From contig NC_133218.1 in the NCBI RefSeq assembly GCF_040436345.1, forward strand, positions 23,793,070 to 23,857,069: a stretch of 64,000 nucleotides of DNA, given 5' to 3'. Source of the stretch: Pagrus major (taxonomy: Eukaryota > Chordata > Actinopteri > Spariformes > Sparidae). The notes under the pieces are model-generated. The model had not been told where the DNA came from and did no database searches. It worked only from the letters and a program-made list of their open reading frames with translations. Shown here in pieces: positions 13,801 through 25,287 of this stretch (its first letter is position 1; the number at the start of each line of letters is the position of its first letter). Position numbers and translations under genes: made by a program.

Positions 13801-16800
13801 GGAACCTATACATTTGGGTCCTAGATTGCTCCTTTCTTGATCAGACACAGGAAACTTTATATCGTACTTAGTGGGCTAAGTTAAGTACATCCTTAAGGCA
13901 TCTGTACTGTCTCTCTACTGAGACATCTATTGTTTGCCATCTTCTCACCTTCCAGAGTATTCCTGCGTCCGTCAGCCCCCACCACGACGTCAAACTCAAA
14001 GTTAGCCACGGGATGATCAGCAGGTCGGATTGCAGCCCTCCACCCAAGCCCTGAGTACAACACAAATAGAGTTAAAGAGGTGAAAAACACACATAATTCA
14101 AATCCTATGAATAATCCTTCAGTGCTGTTTTGTTGCTATCATGCCAGTAAAATAAGAATAATGGGTCTTTTCATGTCATGTTTCAGGAAATAAGGATGGC
14201 TCCAAGCATGTTCATGTAATACAAAGATGCTCGATATCTGCAAAGTGCACTGGATCTGCCCTGAAAACTTGACTAACAGACGAAACACTGTTTCAGCTTT
14301 AATATTAGCTATTACAAGTATACAGTGTGGGTGCTGCAGGAGCGTGAGACCAGCACAGCAACAGCTTGGTGGTTTGTTGTGTAACATCATGTGGAAAATA
14401 CATTCCATGATGTCAAGGGCACAGCTAAGTCTGTCGCAGCAGAACACAGAGGATAAGTTTGTGTCCAAATTTAGACGAGGCTCTCGTTGTTATCAGCATA
14501 TTGATATTACAGCTGAAGAGACAACACCTGACAACAGCATGCAAGTTCCCCCTCAGAGTTTATAGTCCAGTGTGGGCTGAGAGGGTCAAGTAGTCATCTA
14601 CTGTACAGTGCAGTGTACATGCTATAAAACATTTAATGAGAGAGATAAGATTAAGATATTACCTCTACCTTTTGCTTTAACAAAGGAAACAATGTCAGCC
14701 ACTGGTATTAATGTGATTTATGTGCCATACAGAGCAGGCATACATTTGAGCTCTGAGTCATGCAGTATACTTGAACTCCATTAACCTCATTGAAATATGA
14801 TGAAAAACTAGATCAGTGCCAATGTTTGTCTCCTGTTTATTAGTGGCTGTCAAGGAAATCAAATACTGCAGGATGAGAAGTCCCATACTAGCAAGAGCGC
14901 CCAACTACAGAGAGATCCTCATGGCAGCTACACAGAGTCTGTCTGACAAGATGCAGCCTGACGTCTACATCGTGCTTTACACATTATTAAACTTCTAAAC
15001 CTAATCCTAGGTTCCAGTCATATTGATCCCAGATGCTTAAAACTCCTCATCTTCCCAAAGCTTGCAGGCCATAAAACAACTGTCAAGTGAATGTAAAGCA
15101 CTGTTAATCTATTGTTTGGAAGTGTGGGATGAATACCTTCATTTTCCTGATCCTCCGGTGGCTCCAGCAGATTGACAAACTCCACATTGATGTGAAACTC
15201 CACTGCAACAATCAGGGCCACCTTCAGTAGGATCAGCTGCAGCTGCTGGATGCCTGTTAGACACACAGATGTTTAGTGAAAGTGCACAGAAGTAAAACAC
15301 TGCCAGACTTTGTTTGTGTTATGTTGTCTTGACACTGTTGAGAGCAAGACCTGAACTCCATTACTCTCTTTTATTTTTACTTCCTCTTGTTGTTATGTCA
15401 GAAATATTTCAAAGAATAAATGTTCAAATGATATTGAAAATAATTAAAAGGGTAATCAAATTAAATTTAACAATATAATAAATCATTATTTCATCATTAT
15501 GTCCCATATAGGTTTTATACTTATACTAACTTTTCTTTTACATCCATTTCCTTCCAAAATACTGGGGACGCACGGTTTACCGCTATGGATAACCGATAAT
15601 TATGTGCTTCTCACGGCCGATAATGATGAGATTTCACATCCTAACCTGTAGTCTGTGCACAGCTGAGGATAAGAAAGGCGAAGATGCAGTGAGCAAACAC
15701 GGATTATTTAATATTCCACAGCTCTATAAGATTTGTCTTGTTAAATAATTCTGGCTGACAACGTCCCGATAAATATTGAGCATTCGTAGAAAATACAATG
15801 TTACAGCAGCCAAATCACATAAAAGATGAAAAAAAGAGAAATGTGATACAAGATACAAATAATAACAAATAAAAAATAAACAACAACAGAAAGAATTAAA
15901 TAAATAAGTAAGTTAAGTTCGAGAATAGATATTATAAATTCTAAAAATAATATGTATTATGTAATATGTCATCACAAGTCAATCAAAAGCTATAGCACCA
16001 CGTTTTTTCAGATACTCACTGATGTGATCTATGGCCCCAGCACAGAATTTTCCATAAAACTTTTTGGCCCCGAGGCCCCGCAGGTCATGAATGGTGTAGG
16101 GCCAGAGGTGCAGCACATTGTTCCTCGAGAAGGAGTCTCTCTTCTCGATCACCACCACTTTGGCGCCCATCAAAGCAAGTTCAATGGCCGTCCGCAGGCC
16201 GCAGGGGCCTCCTCCGATGATGAGGCACTACATAAGAGAGAATGACAAATTGCCCTCATTAGCCACACAAGGGACACACTGAGGTGACGTCTTTATTCAC
16301 AGAAGGCTGAGACATTTCCTGCAGTGAAGGCAGATATGAATCCTACATGTTTATTAACATATCAGGAAGCATTTGCACGTCTACACAGATCATGAGATAG
16401 AGCCGTACTCTACTACACCACTGCAGTATTTAAAAGTTTAGAGTGTCTCACTCAAGAACACTTCAGCAGGATAGACACTGAGGATCATTCCAGTCTTGAG
16501 ACAATTTCTCCAGGCCACGAAGTGTGTGTTTAACATAACATAAGAGTTAACAAGCGCCTGAAAATTGTTTGCCAACATCTTCCATCAATTTTAACCGTTA
16601 TTACAGCCTTAAAATATCTAAGGTGTTATTCATGCACCGGCCTCACCCAAAAATGCATGAAGTCAGTTGGTTGAGGTTACAGCGTGTGTCTGAGAATGTG
16701 GGGCTCAAACATGACATCATCCTCTTGAATGATAGATGAAAGAACTGACGTATGTGCGCTGGCAAACTGTATCTTCTTTCCTTCTAAACATGTTAAGAGG

Positions 16801-19800
16801 CACTCTAGGGAATTGTGTACAGAGGAGATGTGACACTCAATCCAGAACCAAACCACTTCTGAAGGTTTTCCCTGCTGTGCTCAACAAGGTGGACAGTCTC
16901 CTGTCTCAATAGCCTAACCAAATTAGTGCAGAAATGATCTTTTTTTCACCTTCCCTGGACATTCATCCAGCAGCACAAAGAGCCACCACTCTAATCCCGA
17001 CCTCTAAATCCCACCAGTATGCAGCCACATATTTAAACAGAAGGACTCACTTCCTGCCATCCTGTGTGTCAACCAACAGGATAACACAACGTGGGGATAG
17101 GCAATCAAACTGGGTGCTGCTTATGGAGCACCCAGTGCCAGCTGATCAAGATCCCAAATCATACCCTAAATGGCTCTCTGCTCCTGCACAAAAAACACAA
17201 TAATTGTTGCTTTAGTCATTCCATGTTCTCCCTCTTTGAGGCCTCACAAAGGATGTGGGTGATGAGGAACACCATGTGTCATCATCTGTTGCCTGAGGTT
17301 ATCAGGATGAGGTAATCACAGGTGTGAAGCACACACACAGGTGGGGGAAGAGCTGCCTGGACAAGCCTGCCTGCTGGCCTCGTTTTTCTAACTCCCAACA
17401 AAAGGTTAGTAAGAGTACTGACTATTTACATAGCCAGAGACAGAGATGGAAGGATGTTGTCAAATATACGCAGTACTAACTCGTTTATTCAGATGTAGGT
17501 ATGTTAACAGTGTGCAAATGTAACTGTTTTTATCTGTCTCTATCAGTCATCAGCAGTACCAGGCTCTTTGTTCTAGCCTGTTTCCATTCGCTGATCTATT
17601 TTTCCAGATATGAGGCTTTTCCTGATGGCTTGCTCCACATCTGCTGAGTCAGGACACACACGCTTCCTTTCAGCTTAACCAACTGTGACCTTGCTTGGAT
17701 CCCAGCTCCACATCGCTCTTGTCGCTTTTGTCCCCCACTTCCATAATGAACCCTATCTGTCAGAGCATTTTTTAATCTCACTGGACAGTGTGCCTTATGT
17801 AAGGAGCCCTACTATCGCAGCATCTTGATATAAGTATTAGGAAACTAAAGCTGCAACTAACGCTTATATAATAATATACTGAAATGTCAATGACAATTGC
17901 CCTGAGCCCAAGATGAAATCATTAAGTTGCTTATTTCAATCAACAGTCAAAAGCCAGAAATATTTAGTTTACTATCATAATTGACAAAGAAAAGCAGCAA
18001 AAATGTACATTCACATTTAATTTTTTGCTTGAAACAAGACATTTCTTGGCAACACATTTTGTGCCAATTGACTAATTGATTAAGTGCCAAATCATTTAAG
18101 CTCTACAGGACGCAAAAACAATATCCTCCCAAACCTAAAACAAAACTTTCAAGCTGTGTGACTGTAGATGCGGTTTGCAAGAAATGAATCTGGGGCTTCA
18201 CATGGATCCACTAGTTGTTCTCAACATCATATTATTGATAATAATAAAAAAGATCAACTTATTCACAGCAAAACTTTATGAGAAAGAAACACACAGTGTC
18301 TCTGCGGCCAGCTGTGTCAGGCCCATAAAACACGGATGACATCACATCCTTTAAAGATTGCTGCTACAGCGGGAGTATGAAGATGAGGTGCCGAGTGATT
18401 TCACATCTGTCACTGTTTAAAGAGCTGAGTCGTCATAAAAACACGAGTCGTCACCTTGTGATTCTCCCTGGGAGAGGAGAAATCGGTAATCAAGTGAAAG
18501 CAGATTGTCTGTCCTGTCAATGATTAAAACAGGCGTCATACTGCTCATGTGCTGTACATGTGTGAAATTTAATAAGCATCTTATTAAATATCAGGCTATT
18601 AGAAGAAAAAAGGCAATCTCATGAATTCAGTTAGTGTTTCAATAATGAACACAATCAACTGTTTGTACATCTGGTTTACTACTTTAGTACACAGTGCCAC
18701 TTTTTATTTTATAGCTCAACCTGGTGGATTGCCAGAATTACGCAATCTGACCTAAAATGTCTGGCGCAAAGGTTTAGGAGAGTCACACTTCTTCTTACCT
18801 ATTTTGATTGTTGGCTTAAATCGGACAGAACCTGTAAAACTGGGCTCACGCTGAAGCATTTAAAACACACTTTAATAACAACATGGGTCTGGCTCCAACC
18901 TTTGAGGAAGAGCCTATAAAGAGCAGAGCACACCCTCCATATAACTGGGTCCAAATATTCATAGTTGCTGAGTGATGCTGTCTGTTTCTCTGTGCAATAA
19001 AAACACTCTTTCAAGCTCAGGGCAGCTGATGCCTGGAAGGTAATCACAGTCCTCCAGGTTTTCCTACTTTCCCTCATCACCTTTACTGCCAAACACACAA
19101 CCTAACCCCGAACCACCACCACCGCAGACCTTAATGTGATTTCTTTGTCCCCATTACAGTCACCTCTTCATAATTCAACTCAAAGAATAGCTCTTCTGTA
19201 ACTCTCCTCTGTGCGTGTTGATGGGATTTGTCTGTAAATTGCTTTCTGAATGCAATTGGCTGTTTTTGTGTTACTTGGCTGCAGGGTTAGATGAAGCGGT
19301 GCATAGATGTCACATTGTTTGTCTTCTGTGTCTTGTTTCATTAGATTATGCACATCTGTTGCTTGTTGTGTTTTATGTTCAGTGTTTATGTTGCTTGGCT
19401 GTGATTTTATAGCATTTTTACAGTTTCTATGGTAAGATACAATTACATAGGGTGGATACACTGATGTTTCAGCAGTGCATTTATCTATGGATAATGCTAC
19501 ATGATGTTTCTGTACAGCTTTGTTATATAGCAGCTGTCTAAAGAGAAGAAGAATCAGTGTAAAGCAATGTATATCTCTTTAATTTCCTGTCCTGTACATT
19601 GGGAGCTGTTGCAGTGAAGGAGTGAGTGTTTGCAGAGTCGATGTGGCTATGTCTTGGCAGGTAGAGGTTATAGTGATAACCATGACATTGCCTTTGCTAT
19701 GGTGCTCCATAGTGTAGGAAACACTCCTAAGGAGGAACAAGGTGCAGATTGTTCAAAAAAATAGGAACCACATGAGGTTAAGTCACAAAGTCACTTCCTA

Positions 19801-21444
19801 AAATACAAAACATCAGATTTAATTGTGAGTGATGAAAGTCCTGTGAAATTTTAGACGCATCACATGTAAGGCTATTTATATCAAGAATTTATTTTCATGG
19901 AAAATACAAATTTGGCTTTTAAAGAGCCATCCATGTTTCAGCTCTCCAACTAGTAATGTTGACCACTTTCCAAAGAATGCCACATAATTTTAAGGTTCAG
20001 CGTACAGTTACAAGAAATCCGCTTGTAGAGATTTAAAGCCAATCAATGTTTCCTTTCGCCAATCAATGTCTTCTTTCGTTCCTTTAGCTGGCTGCAGTTT
20101 AAACCAAAAGGTGTAGTTGGTGCTATAGCTGAGATCAGAGAGTGTTTGTTGCTACAAAGCACTGCATTTAAGTTTTATCATCCTACAGAAAAGTAATTAA
20201 TAAAGCAAATAAAGTAAAATAGAGTGTATGTATTTTTCTGTTTTTTAATAAAAGGTTGCTGTTGGGCAGTTTTTTCTATAGATGGTGGAGGATCCTGGAA
20301 TAAGGTAGGAGTAGACTTTGACCTAATCTTAGTATGTTAGCACACACACCATCATTACTTTCAAAACAAAGCACATGCACTGAGATCAATTACCTTGTCA
20401 TGAATTAGCTCCTGTGATGGAATGTAACCAAGTACATTTACTCTAGTACTGTACTCAAGACCAATTTTGAGGTACTTGTTTTTTCATTTCTTCTACTTCA
20501 TGTTTCCAATCCAATTCATTTTGGATAAAAGAATATTATACCTTTACTCCACTACATTTACTTGATCATTTTAGTTACTACTTCCTTTGCAGAGCCAAAG
20601 CAGCACATTTTAAATGAATCACTTTTATCCACAATCGGATAAGAAAACACAGATTCTGATCATCAGAAAATGCTGAATATTGAGTTGTCGGCCAGGTCAA
20701 TAATCTTTCGACCCATATACAGTACATTTGTGTAAATATACGAATTTTACTTTAACTTGTACTTTTGATACCTAAGTACATTTATTGCCAAAAAATTACT
20801 TTTGACCCCAAAATAAATTTGCTATCAGATACTTTAAAGACTTTTACTTAAGCACAATAGTATGGGGGACTTTCACATCTACCAAAGTAATATTTTTACA
20901 CGATATCTATACTCAATTATTACTTTTTGGTACTTTTAACAACACTGATTATTTCATACAGTTCCATTATAAAAATGAATGACTTTTAAGATAAACTGAA
21001 AGAACTTGGCAGTAAAAGTTGGCAGTATTGGAAAAATAATCATAATTTGTAGTTAAATGGGGGGGAAAAAAATGTGAAACCACTTCAATCCACAGTCTCA
21101 ATCTACATTGACCTATGATTAGTAAACTCTTTTGCAGCATCAAGAACAGCTTTACAAAACATATGAATAAATTATAAATTTACCTTGGTGCCCTCACAGG
21201 CCTGGCCTTTCTTGTACTCTTTATGGGATATCCTCTTGTCTAGCTTGCTCCATAGTGCTTTGGCCTTCCAGGTGGTGACCTTCGCCTTTAGACTGCTGTA
21301 GAAGGTGCTGCTGTCCGCAGGGTCGAGGTCCAGCTGTCTGCAGAGGACGTTGAAGGCCTGAAGAGTCCCCTTACAGGTCGAGGCCTGGACAAAGTTCTCA
21401 AACAGCTTCCCAACATTGTCCCTATCCTCCTCTATCTCTCCCAT
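1464..21444 (-). CDS. mical2: mical2: F-actin-oxidising flavoprotein monooxygenase (3' end off the window)
   Basis: MICAL2 uses FAD and NADPH to oxidise actin methionines, which disassembles filaments; the vertebrate protein is largely nuclear and affects SRF/MRTF signalling. Coding exons, 5' to 3': 21184-21444, 16020-16227, 15137-15253, 13949-14050, 11268-11423, 11048-11148, 10336-10593, 9325-9440, 9043-9169, 8865-8955, 8019-8166, 6405-6604, 5273-5376, 5017-5088, 4787-4921, 4300-4410, 2841-3107, 1464-1571. All have AG/GT borders and agree in phase, giving 2682 nt or 894 codons without a stop. Seen: FAD motif GGGPCG (residues 92-97), [27 protein letters not shown] (about 220), [11 protein letters not shown] (to 401) then [12 protein letters not shown], a CH domain (about 520-622), PRKRVPK basic stretch, and [19 protein letters not shown] near the end. 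The start [18 protein letters not shown] matches the family N-terminus. Exons 16 (4300-4410) and 17 are proline-rich and least certain. The LIM domain is not in the window. Assignment to MICAL2 rather than MICAL1/3 rests on sequence likeness plus the DKK3-USP47 neighbours. Confidence 0.96.
2024..2212 (+). repeat. interspersed repeat copy A (family also at 42252-42612)
   Basis: Shares blocks with 42252-42612: CCCATGAAGTC near the start, then CACATATGTCTTGCTCC versus CACATACGTCTTGCTCC, ATCTCACCTATA, ATAAACGC, and CTTTATTTTA followed by GACGCTGCCATGGAT. The blocks keep the same order and orientation, so they are copies of one element. It lies in the mical2 intron between exons 17 and 18. Ends are approximate. 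Confidence 0.75.
5974..5987. repeat. 14-bp perfect palindrome AGTACTCGAGTACT
   Basis: The sequence is self-complementary and lies in the mical2 intron between exons 12 and 13, beside an AGTA-rich tract. No function is implied by the sequence. Confidence 0.6.
6280..6404. repeat. degenerate AGTAGAGTA minisatellite touching the exon 12 donor
   Basis: About 120 bp of imperfect GTAGAGTA/CAGTGGAGTA units on the plus strand. The run continues to 6404, so on the minus strand the exon 12 splice donor GTAGTC is the first unit of the repeat. Confidence 0.7.
6405..8166 (-). other. mical2: mical2 exons encoding the calponin-homology domain
   Basis: Exons 11 (8019-8166) and 12 (6405-6604) encode a single CH domain of the MICAL type. 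Seen: [60 protein letters not shown] and [20 protein letters not shown]. The split codon between them (AT from 8019, A from 6604) restores an Ile before Asp-Phe, which fixes the donor at the unusual GTACGTAA site. The 1.4 kb intron between (6605-8018) shows no other exon. Confidence 0.94.
10861..10917. repeat. (ATT)n microsatellite
   Basis: Nearly perfect TAT/ATT trinucleotide run of about 57 bp with two single-base interruptions. It lies in the mical2 intron between exons 6 and 7. Confidence 0.95.
13169..13700. repeat. CTCGTTATCTCGAG palindromic repeat cluster
   Basis: Intronic region with repeated near-palindromic TTATCT/CGAGATAA words: CGTTATCTGGAGAT at 13170, a 22-bp near-perfect palindrome at 13235-13256 (20 of 22 positions) and another CTCGTTATCTCGG about 400 bp on. 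This motif style is common in teleost non-autonomous elements. Whether it is one element or two is not clear. Confidence 0.6.
17849..18110 (+). mobile_element. teleost interspersed repeat starting AGCTGCAACTAACG
   Basis: Opens with AGCTGCAACTAACG and carries GCCCTGAGCCCAAGATGA, TAGTTTACTATCATAATTG, GACAAAGAAAAGCAGCAAA and TTTGCTTGAAACAAGAC. I recognise this block order as a high-copy teleost repeat. It has no coding capacity and lies in mical2 intron 1. A fragment of the same end type (ATTAGTTGCAGCCCTAA) appears near 6219. Confidence 0.7.
20414..20947 (+). mobile_element. GTACTT-rich teleost repeat, near full length
   Basis: Begins GTGATGGAATGTAACCAAGT and ends TTTTGGTACTTTTAACAAC plus ACTGA, with many ACTTTTACT/GTACTTGA words between, including CTTTACTCCACTACATTTAC. 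It is about 530 bp and non-coding. The 5' part recurs at 33801-33975. It lies in mical2 intron 1. Confidence 0.7.
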
Positions 21445-21549
21445 CTTCCCACAGTCACAGTAGATGGTTTGCGGAGGCTCCTGCTTACTTCAGCACTCTC
21501 TGCCAGATGTGGCTACACCCTCTGCTTGGCCCGCACCGTCATGCCCAGT
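21445..21549 (-). other. mical2: mical2 5' leader exon segment with upstream ORF
   Basis: The first coding exon extends upstream to an acceptor at 21550-21552 preceded by a pyrimidine tract (GTCTTGCCTCCTCAG), so the start codon lies in the second or a later exon. The leader contains an upstream ATG at 21540-21542 opening a 9-codon ORF that stops at 21513, about 70 nt before the main ATG. The acceptor is inferred from consensus only. No in-frame upstream ATG extends the protein. Confidence 0.6.
21513..21542 (-). promoter_or_regulatory. short upstream ORF in mical2 leader (MTVRAKQRV, stop)
   Basis: Nine codons followed by TAG, fully inside the leader and not overlapping the main start at 21444. 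By general rules of translation such uORFs often lower main-ORF output. Whether this one is translated is unknown. Confidence 0.4.
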
Positions 21550-22251
21550 CTGAGGAGGCAAGACACATAAGAGTCTGATGTCATTTCATGGCAAGGAGTC
21601 TCTCACAGATGGCTGGTTTTTCCATAATCTACTATTAGCGGGGACATGTTTCATTATTTTGGTTAACTCAAATGGTTTATAGATTGGAATGTTAAAGTAA
21701 TTTAAGTTGACAACACAGCTGTATTTTATCTGCTCTTCTGTATGATTCCAGCTTACATCACCAATTTATCAAGAGGGCTCTCGATACCAGTCAGTATTTA
21801 TCCCAGTCTTGCCATTGTGACAAGGCTGTGATAAATACTAGAGAGTAGAAGTAAAATGAGCCCGTCTGTCCTCATCAGACAGCCGTCAAGCATATTTACT
21901 ACATGTGCTTTATAGAGGTATAACCATGTGAGCCTATAAAAGTCGTGGTTTGTGGTTCTAGATTGGAGTTCAACATAGAAGCAAACTTTTTAGCAGCTTC
22001 AAGAGTCAGTGATAGAATTACACACATTACAGGATATCAGGACTTGGCTAAAACTATAGCATTTCTTGGATGGGCTTCAGTTGTATATTTTTGTAGTAGA
22101 GTCATGAATTGTAGGCAGTAGATTTTTTCTAACATGAAGTCGTCCATATGGAAGTATGAGGGCTAATGTAATGGCTTCAAGGAATCAACCATATATCTGC
22201 TACATGCTACATTCAGCATAGATAAATACATGCATACAGACACTACTGTTA

Positions 22252-22605
22252 AAAGGGTGTAATATGTAAGAATTGGCCACCTGTGGAATTCATACTCCAA
22301 ACCAACGGGGGGCAGCATATCACCACAGTAACCGCTAACTGCTGCTAACTGTGTCTGCCGTTAGCTAGTTAGCTCATTTAACCATGCAACTAGAGTTCCT
22401 ATTAGCCGATTCTGCCCGGACTGGGAGCTCAGAGCACCGGGGGAGTGTTGGTGTTGCTTACTGTCGGACTATCACTTCTTGAGGTACATAGCTGCTAGGG
22501 GCTAGCTGATTAGCATGCTAACTTTACCATGTTATTTCTTCACATTCTGTTAATAATTTTAGTTGAAGGTTTTTAACTAAAAATTCTTATATATTGCAAC
22601 TTTAA
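22252..22605. mobile_element. MITE-like element with about 22-bp terminal inverted repeats
   Basis: Left end AAAGGGTGTAATATGTAAG pairs with the right end at 22581-22605, whose complement reads AAAGTTGCAATATATAAGAA, with one gap and a few mismatches. The interior has several GCTAACTGCTGCTAAC/GTTAGCTAGTTAGC words. No ORF. Target duplication is unclear. Confidence 0.6.
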
Positions 22606-25238
22606 GTCTTCACAAACAAACACTTAATTGCTGACAAGTGTATGTATTGCGGTTCCTTGCAACAACTAGGAAATAACAAGAGGCATATCTGTTGACAGGG
22701 TTCATAAAAAGAGGACATATTTCTCATATTTTCTGCTGTATATTGCGGGAGGGGGCAGATTGGTATTTTCACATAATTGCAGGATGGACAACTTCCCCCC
22801 TCAAGAATCTGTGGTTATACCCTAGGTTTTTTATAAATAACGTCATATACTGTCTGTAACATGGTAGAAAGTGGCTTGCCTATAATTGCGGTTCAAAGAA
22901 CCACTGTTTGTTTCTGTTAAGCACCTTTCATTCCTGAAGAGCAGCCCTGACCATGGATGAGTAGACCGGAAAAGTATTTGTCTTGTGGTATTTTTCATTC
23001 CAGCTGAAACCCAGACAGTGTTTTCAGCAGTAAAAAGAAAGGTCTTTGAAACCAACTGAAAAGCAACCCCACACTAACACAGATTGATTGGGTGTTGGAT
23101 TAGGTATGCATGATTAATTATCCACCTTCTATTAAGGTATGTGCACTCAGTATGTTTACAGATGTGCCTGCGTGTGAAACCTTTGTTAATAAAACACACG
23201 CTCATGTAAGAATAGAGCTGAACTGACATGGTTCCTCCAATCAACCATCAAGCATTTTGAAAATCATGCCAGAAAATCAGAGCCAGAACCCAACATCAAA
23301 GCAAAATGTGGAAATTTCCTGCATTAAGCGTGTGTGCGCTCACTTGGGTGGATACCACAGCTTCTGTGAGTTTTGGGAGAAGTCTGCCTTTGATATTCTA
23401 ATGTCCCATGGAGCGGGATGGGCAGGGTTAGAGGAGAGGTCAGGCTGGCTGTGCAGGCCTCTGACAGATCCCCGCAGAAATCCACTAGCCTTGTTTAGTT
23501 CACTGACAACGTCACAGTTCAGATAATATTTTAGGCTGAACTTCTGAGTCAACTTTCATCTTTCAACCACATTTTGGCCACATTAATTCATTAACTGAGA
23601 TCATTTCTGATTGATTTTGTCTCTGAAACACCTCAAGAGGTTTGCAGCGGTACACCGGTTTCAAGGTATGACGTGGAGTGAAAATTGATGGTTATCCAAT
23701 CGTGTACAACTGCTTATTTATGATGTTGAATTCTACCATATTAGTGTTACTCAAAATATACATATTTCAAGTTTATATCAAGTTTCATGTTTGTCAGGAT
23801 GGAATACTTTGTGAAATTATAATGAAATGTTTGTTCAAGAAAAAAAATACATTTTTTTTCTCATTTCTTTAACGGTCATTGTAACTGATAATAATAATAT
23901 TAATAGTGTAGAACCATACCGTGATGCCGTGAAACCATGATATTGTCTAAGATGGTACAATATCATGTACCTCTGTGAGTTATATTAACTTCACCACCAC
24001 ACCCCGCCCCTGGGCTTCAGGTGGCTACGTGAGAGCTGTAGTCAGGGACAACACACCAACGCATGTGAAGGTTAAGACACTGTATCCAATGGCCATTCAG
24101 AGTTGGATCAACAACCGTGTTTTGACTGTGATTTGAATGTGGTGGGATTTTGAATGTCGTTCCCAAAGCACCAGCTAAAATAAGCATATTGATTTGCACA
24201 AGATCCTGTTTGGCTACGTGTTTGCATCCTGTTTTGATGCTGCTGCTGAGAAATGATTCAGGCAGAGAAAGTAACACCAACCAGCCTGTAGAAATCCTGT
24301 ACACGCAGGTGCTCAGCCTGCTTCATACACCTTCGAAGCCTCAAAAAGCCCCTGTCCTGTTGGTAGACACCGCAGACCCCCGAGGCCTTTCACAGCAGAC
24401 ATCCAGCCTCAAAGTCAGTGAGCTGACATTCCTTTTGCCACGTGGCTATAAGAGCTCTGAACTGCTCCAACACAGTCCAATACTCAGTTAGCCCTCTCAC
24501 TGGCTCCACCAGCAAAGCAGTCACAGGACCACCTCCATAGGTTTTTGGGGGAATTTACTCTCTGATTGTCAATGAGTGACGAGCGATGACTGAGACAGCC
24601 ATGATACATGATGCAGGTGCTTTAATCTTTCATGCATGGCAGCAGAATGTGATGGGAAAATTGCTGTGTACTCTAGCATGTGGTATGTGGAGTGTTTGGG
24701 GCCGACATAATATCGTCTAGAAAGTCTCTGTGGAGTTCTTTCTTTTGACAGTTTAAAGTAAGTTTGTTTGAGGTAGTGAGATAAATTTCTACCTCAAAAG
24801 GATAAAATGGATAACAAAATTACAAAGTTTTATGGCTGTCTTTTCACAAGAGCAGTTAATAATAATTTTAAGTTGACATCATCTTCTTTTCTTTGGCCGA
24901 TGTTCAATAAATGCTCGTGCCTTTGGTGGAAAGTTCACATAAAGACATGCTGACTGCTCTTATGCTTTCACATTTCAGGCTACGTAAAGTGGTAAAAAAA
25001 AAAAAAGGCACACTTATTGAAACCATCTGTTGTACGAGTCTGCGAGGACTAATGAAAAGGTACCACTTACTGTCCTCATAGCCAAGTCAATGCTCAACGC
25101 TCAAACTACATTGTCTCAGACAGAGTCCGATGACTTCACCATCTCGGTCTGACAGAATGGAAAGTCACTTGTGGGCAGACAGAACGAACCCACAGAACGG
25201 CTGTAAAAATACAACTAATGACAGACAAAGCGGAAAGA

Positions 25239-25240
<2 letters not shown>

Positions 25241-25286
<46 letters not shown>
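25241..25286. repeat. (AC)23 microsatellite
   Basis: Uninterrupted AC dinucleotide run of 46 bp. Confidence 0.97.

Positions 25287-25287
<1 letters not shown>

Larger units (their letters stand above)
9325..16227 (-). other. mical2: mical2 exons encoding most of the FAD monooxygenase domain
   Basis: Exons 2 to 8 carry the catalytic core. Exon 2 (16020-16227) begins at the splice acceptor with [18 protein letters not shown], the Rossmann FAD-binding loop, followed by [18 protein letters not shown]. Exon 4 (13949-14050) has the DG motif [14 protein letters not shown]. Exon 7 (10336-10593) has [18 protein letters not shown] and ends in the GD motif LVGDSLLE. Exon 8 (9325-9440) continues [18 protein letters not shown]. 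No catalytic motif is missing, so the enzyme should be active. Confidence 0.95.
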
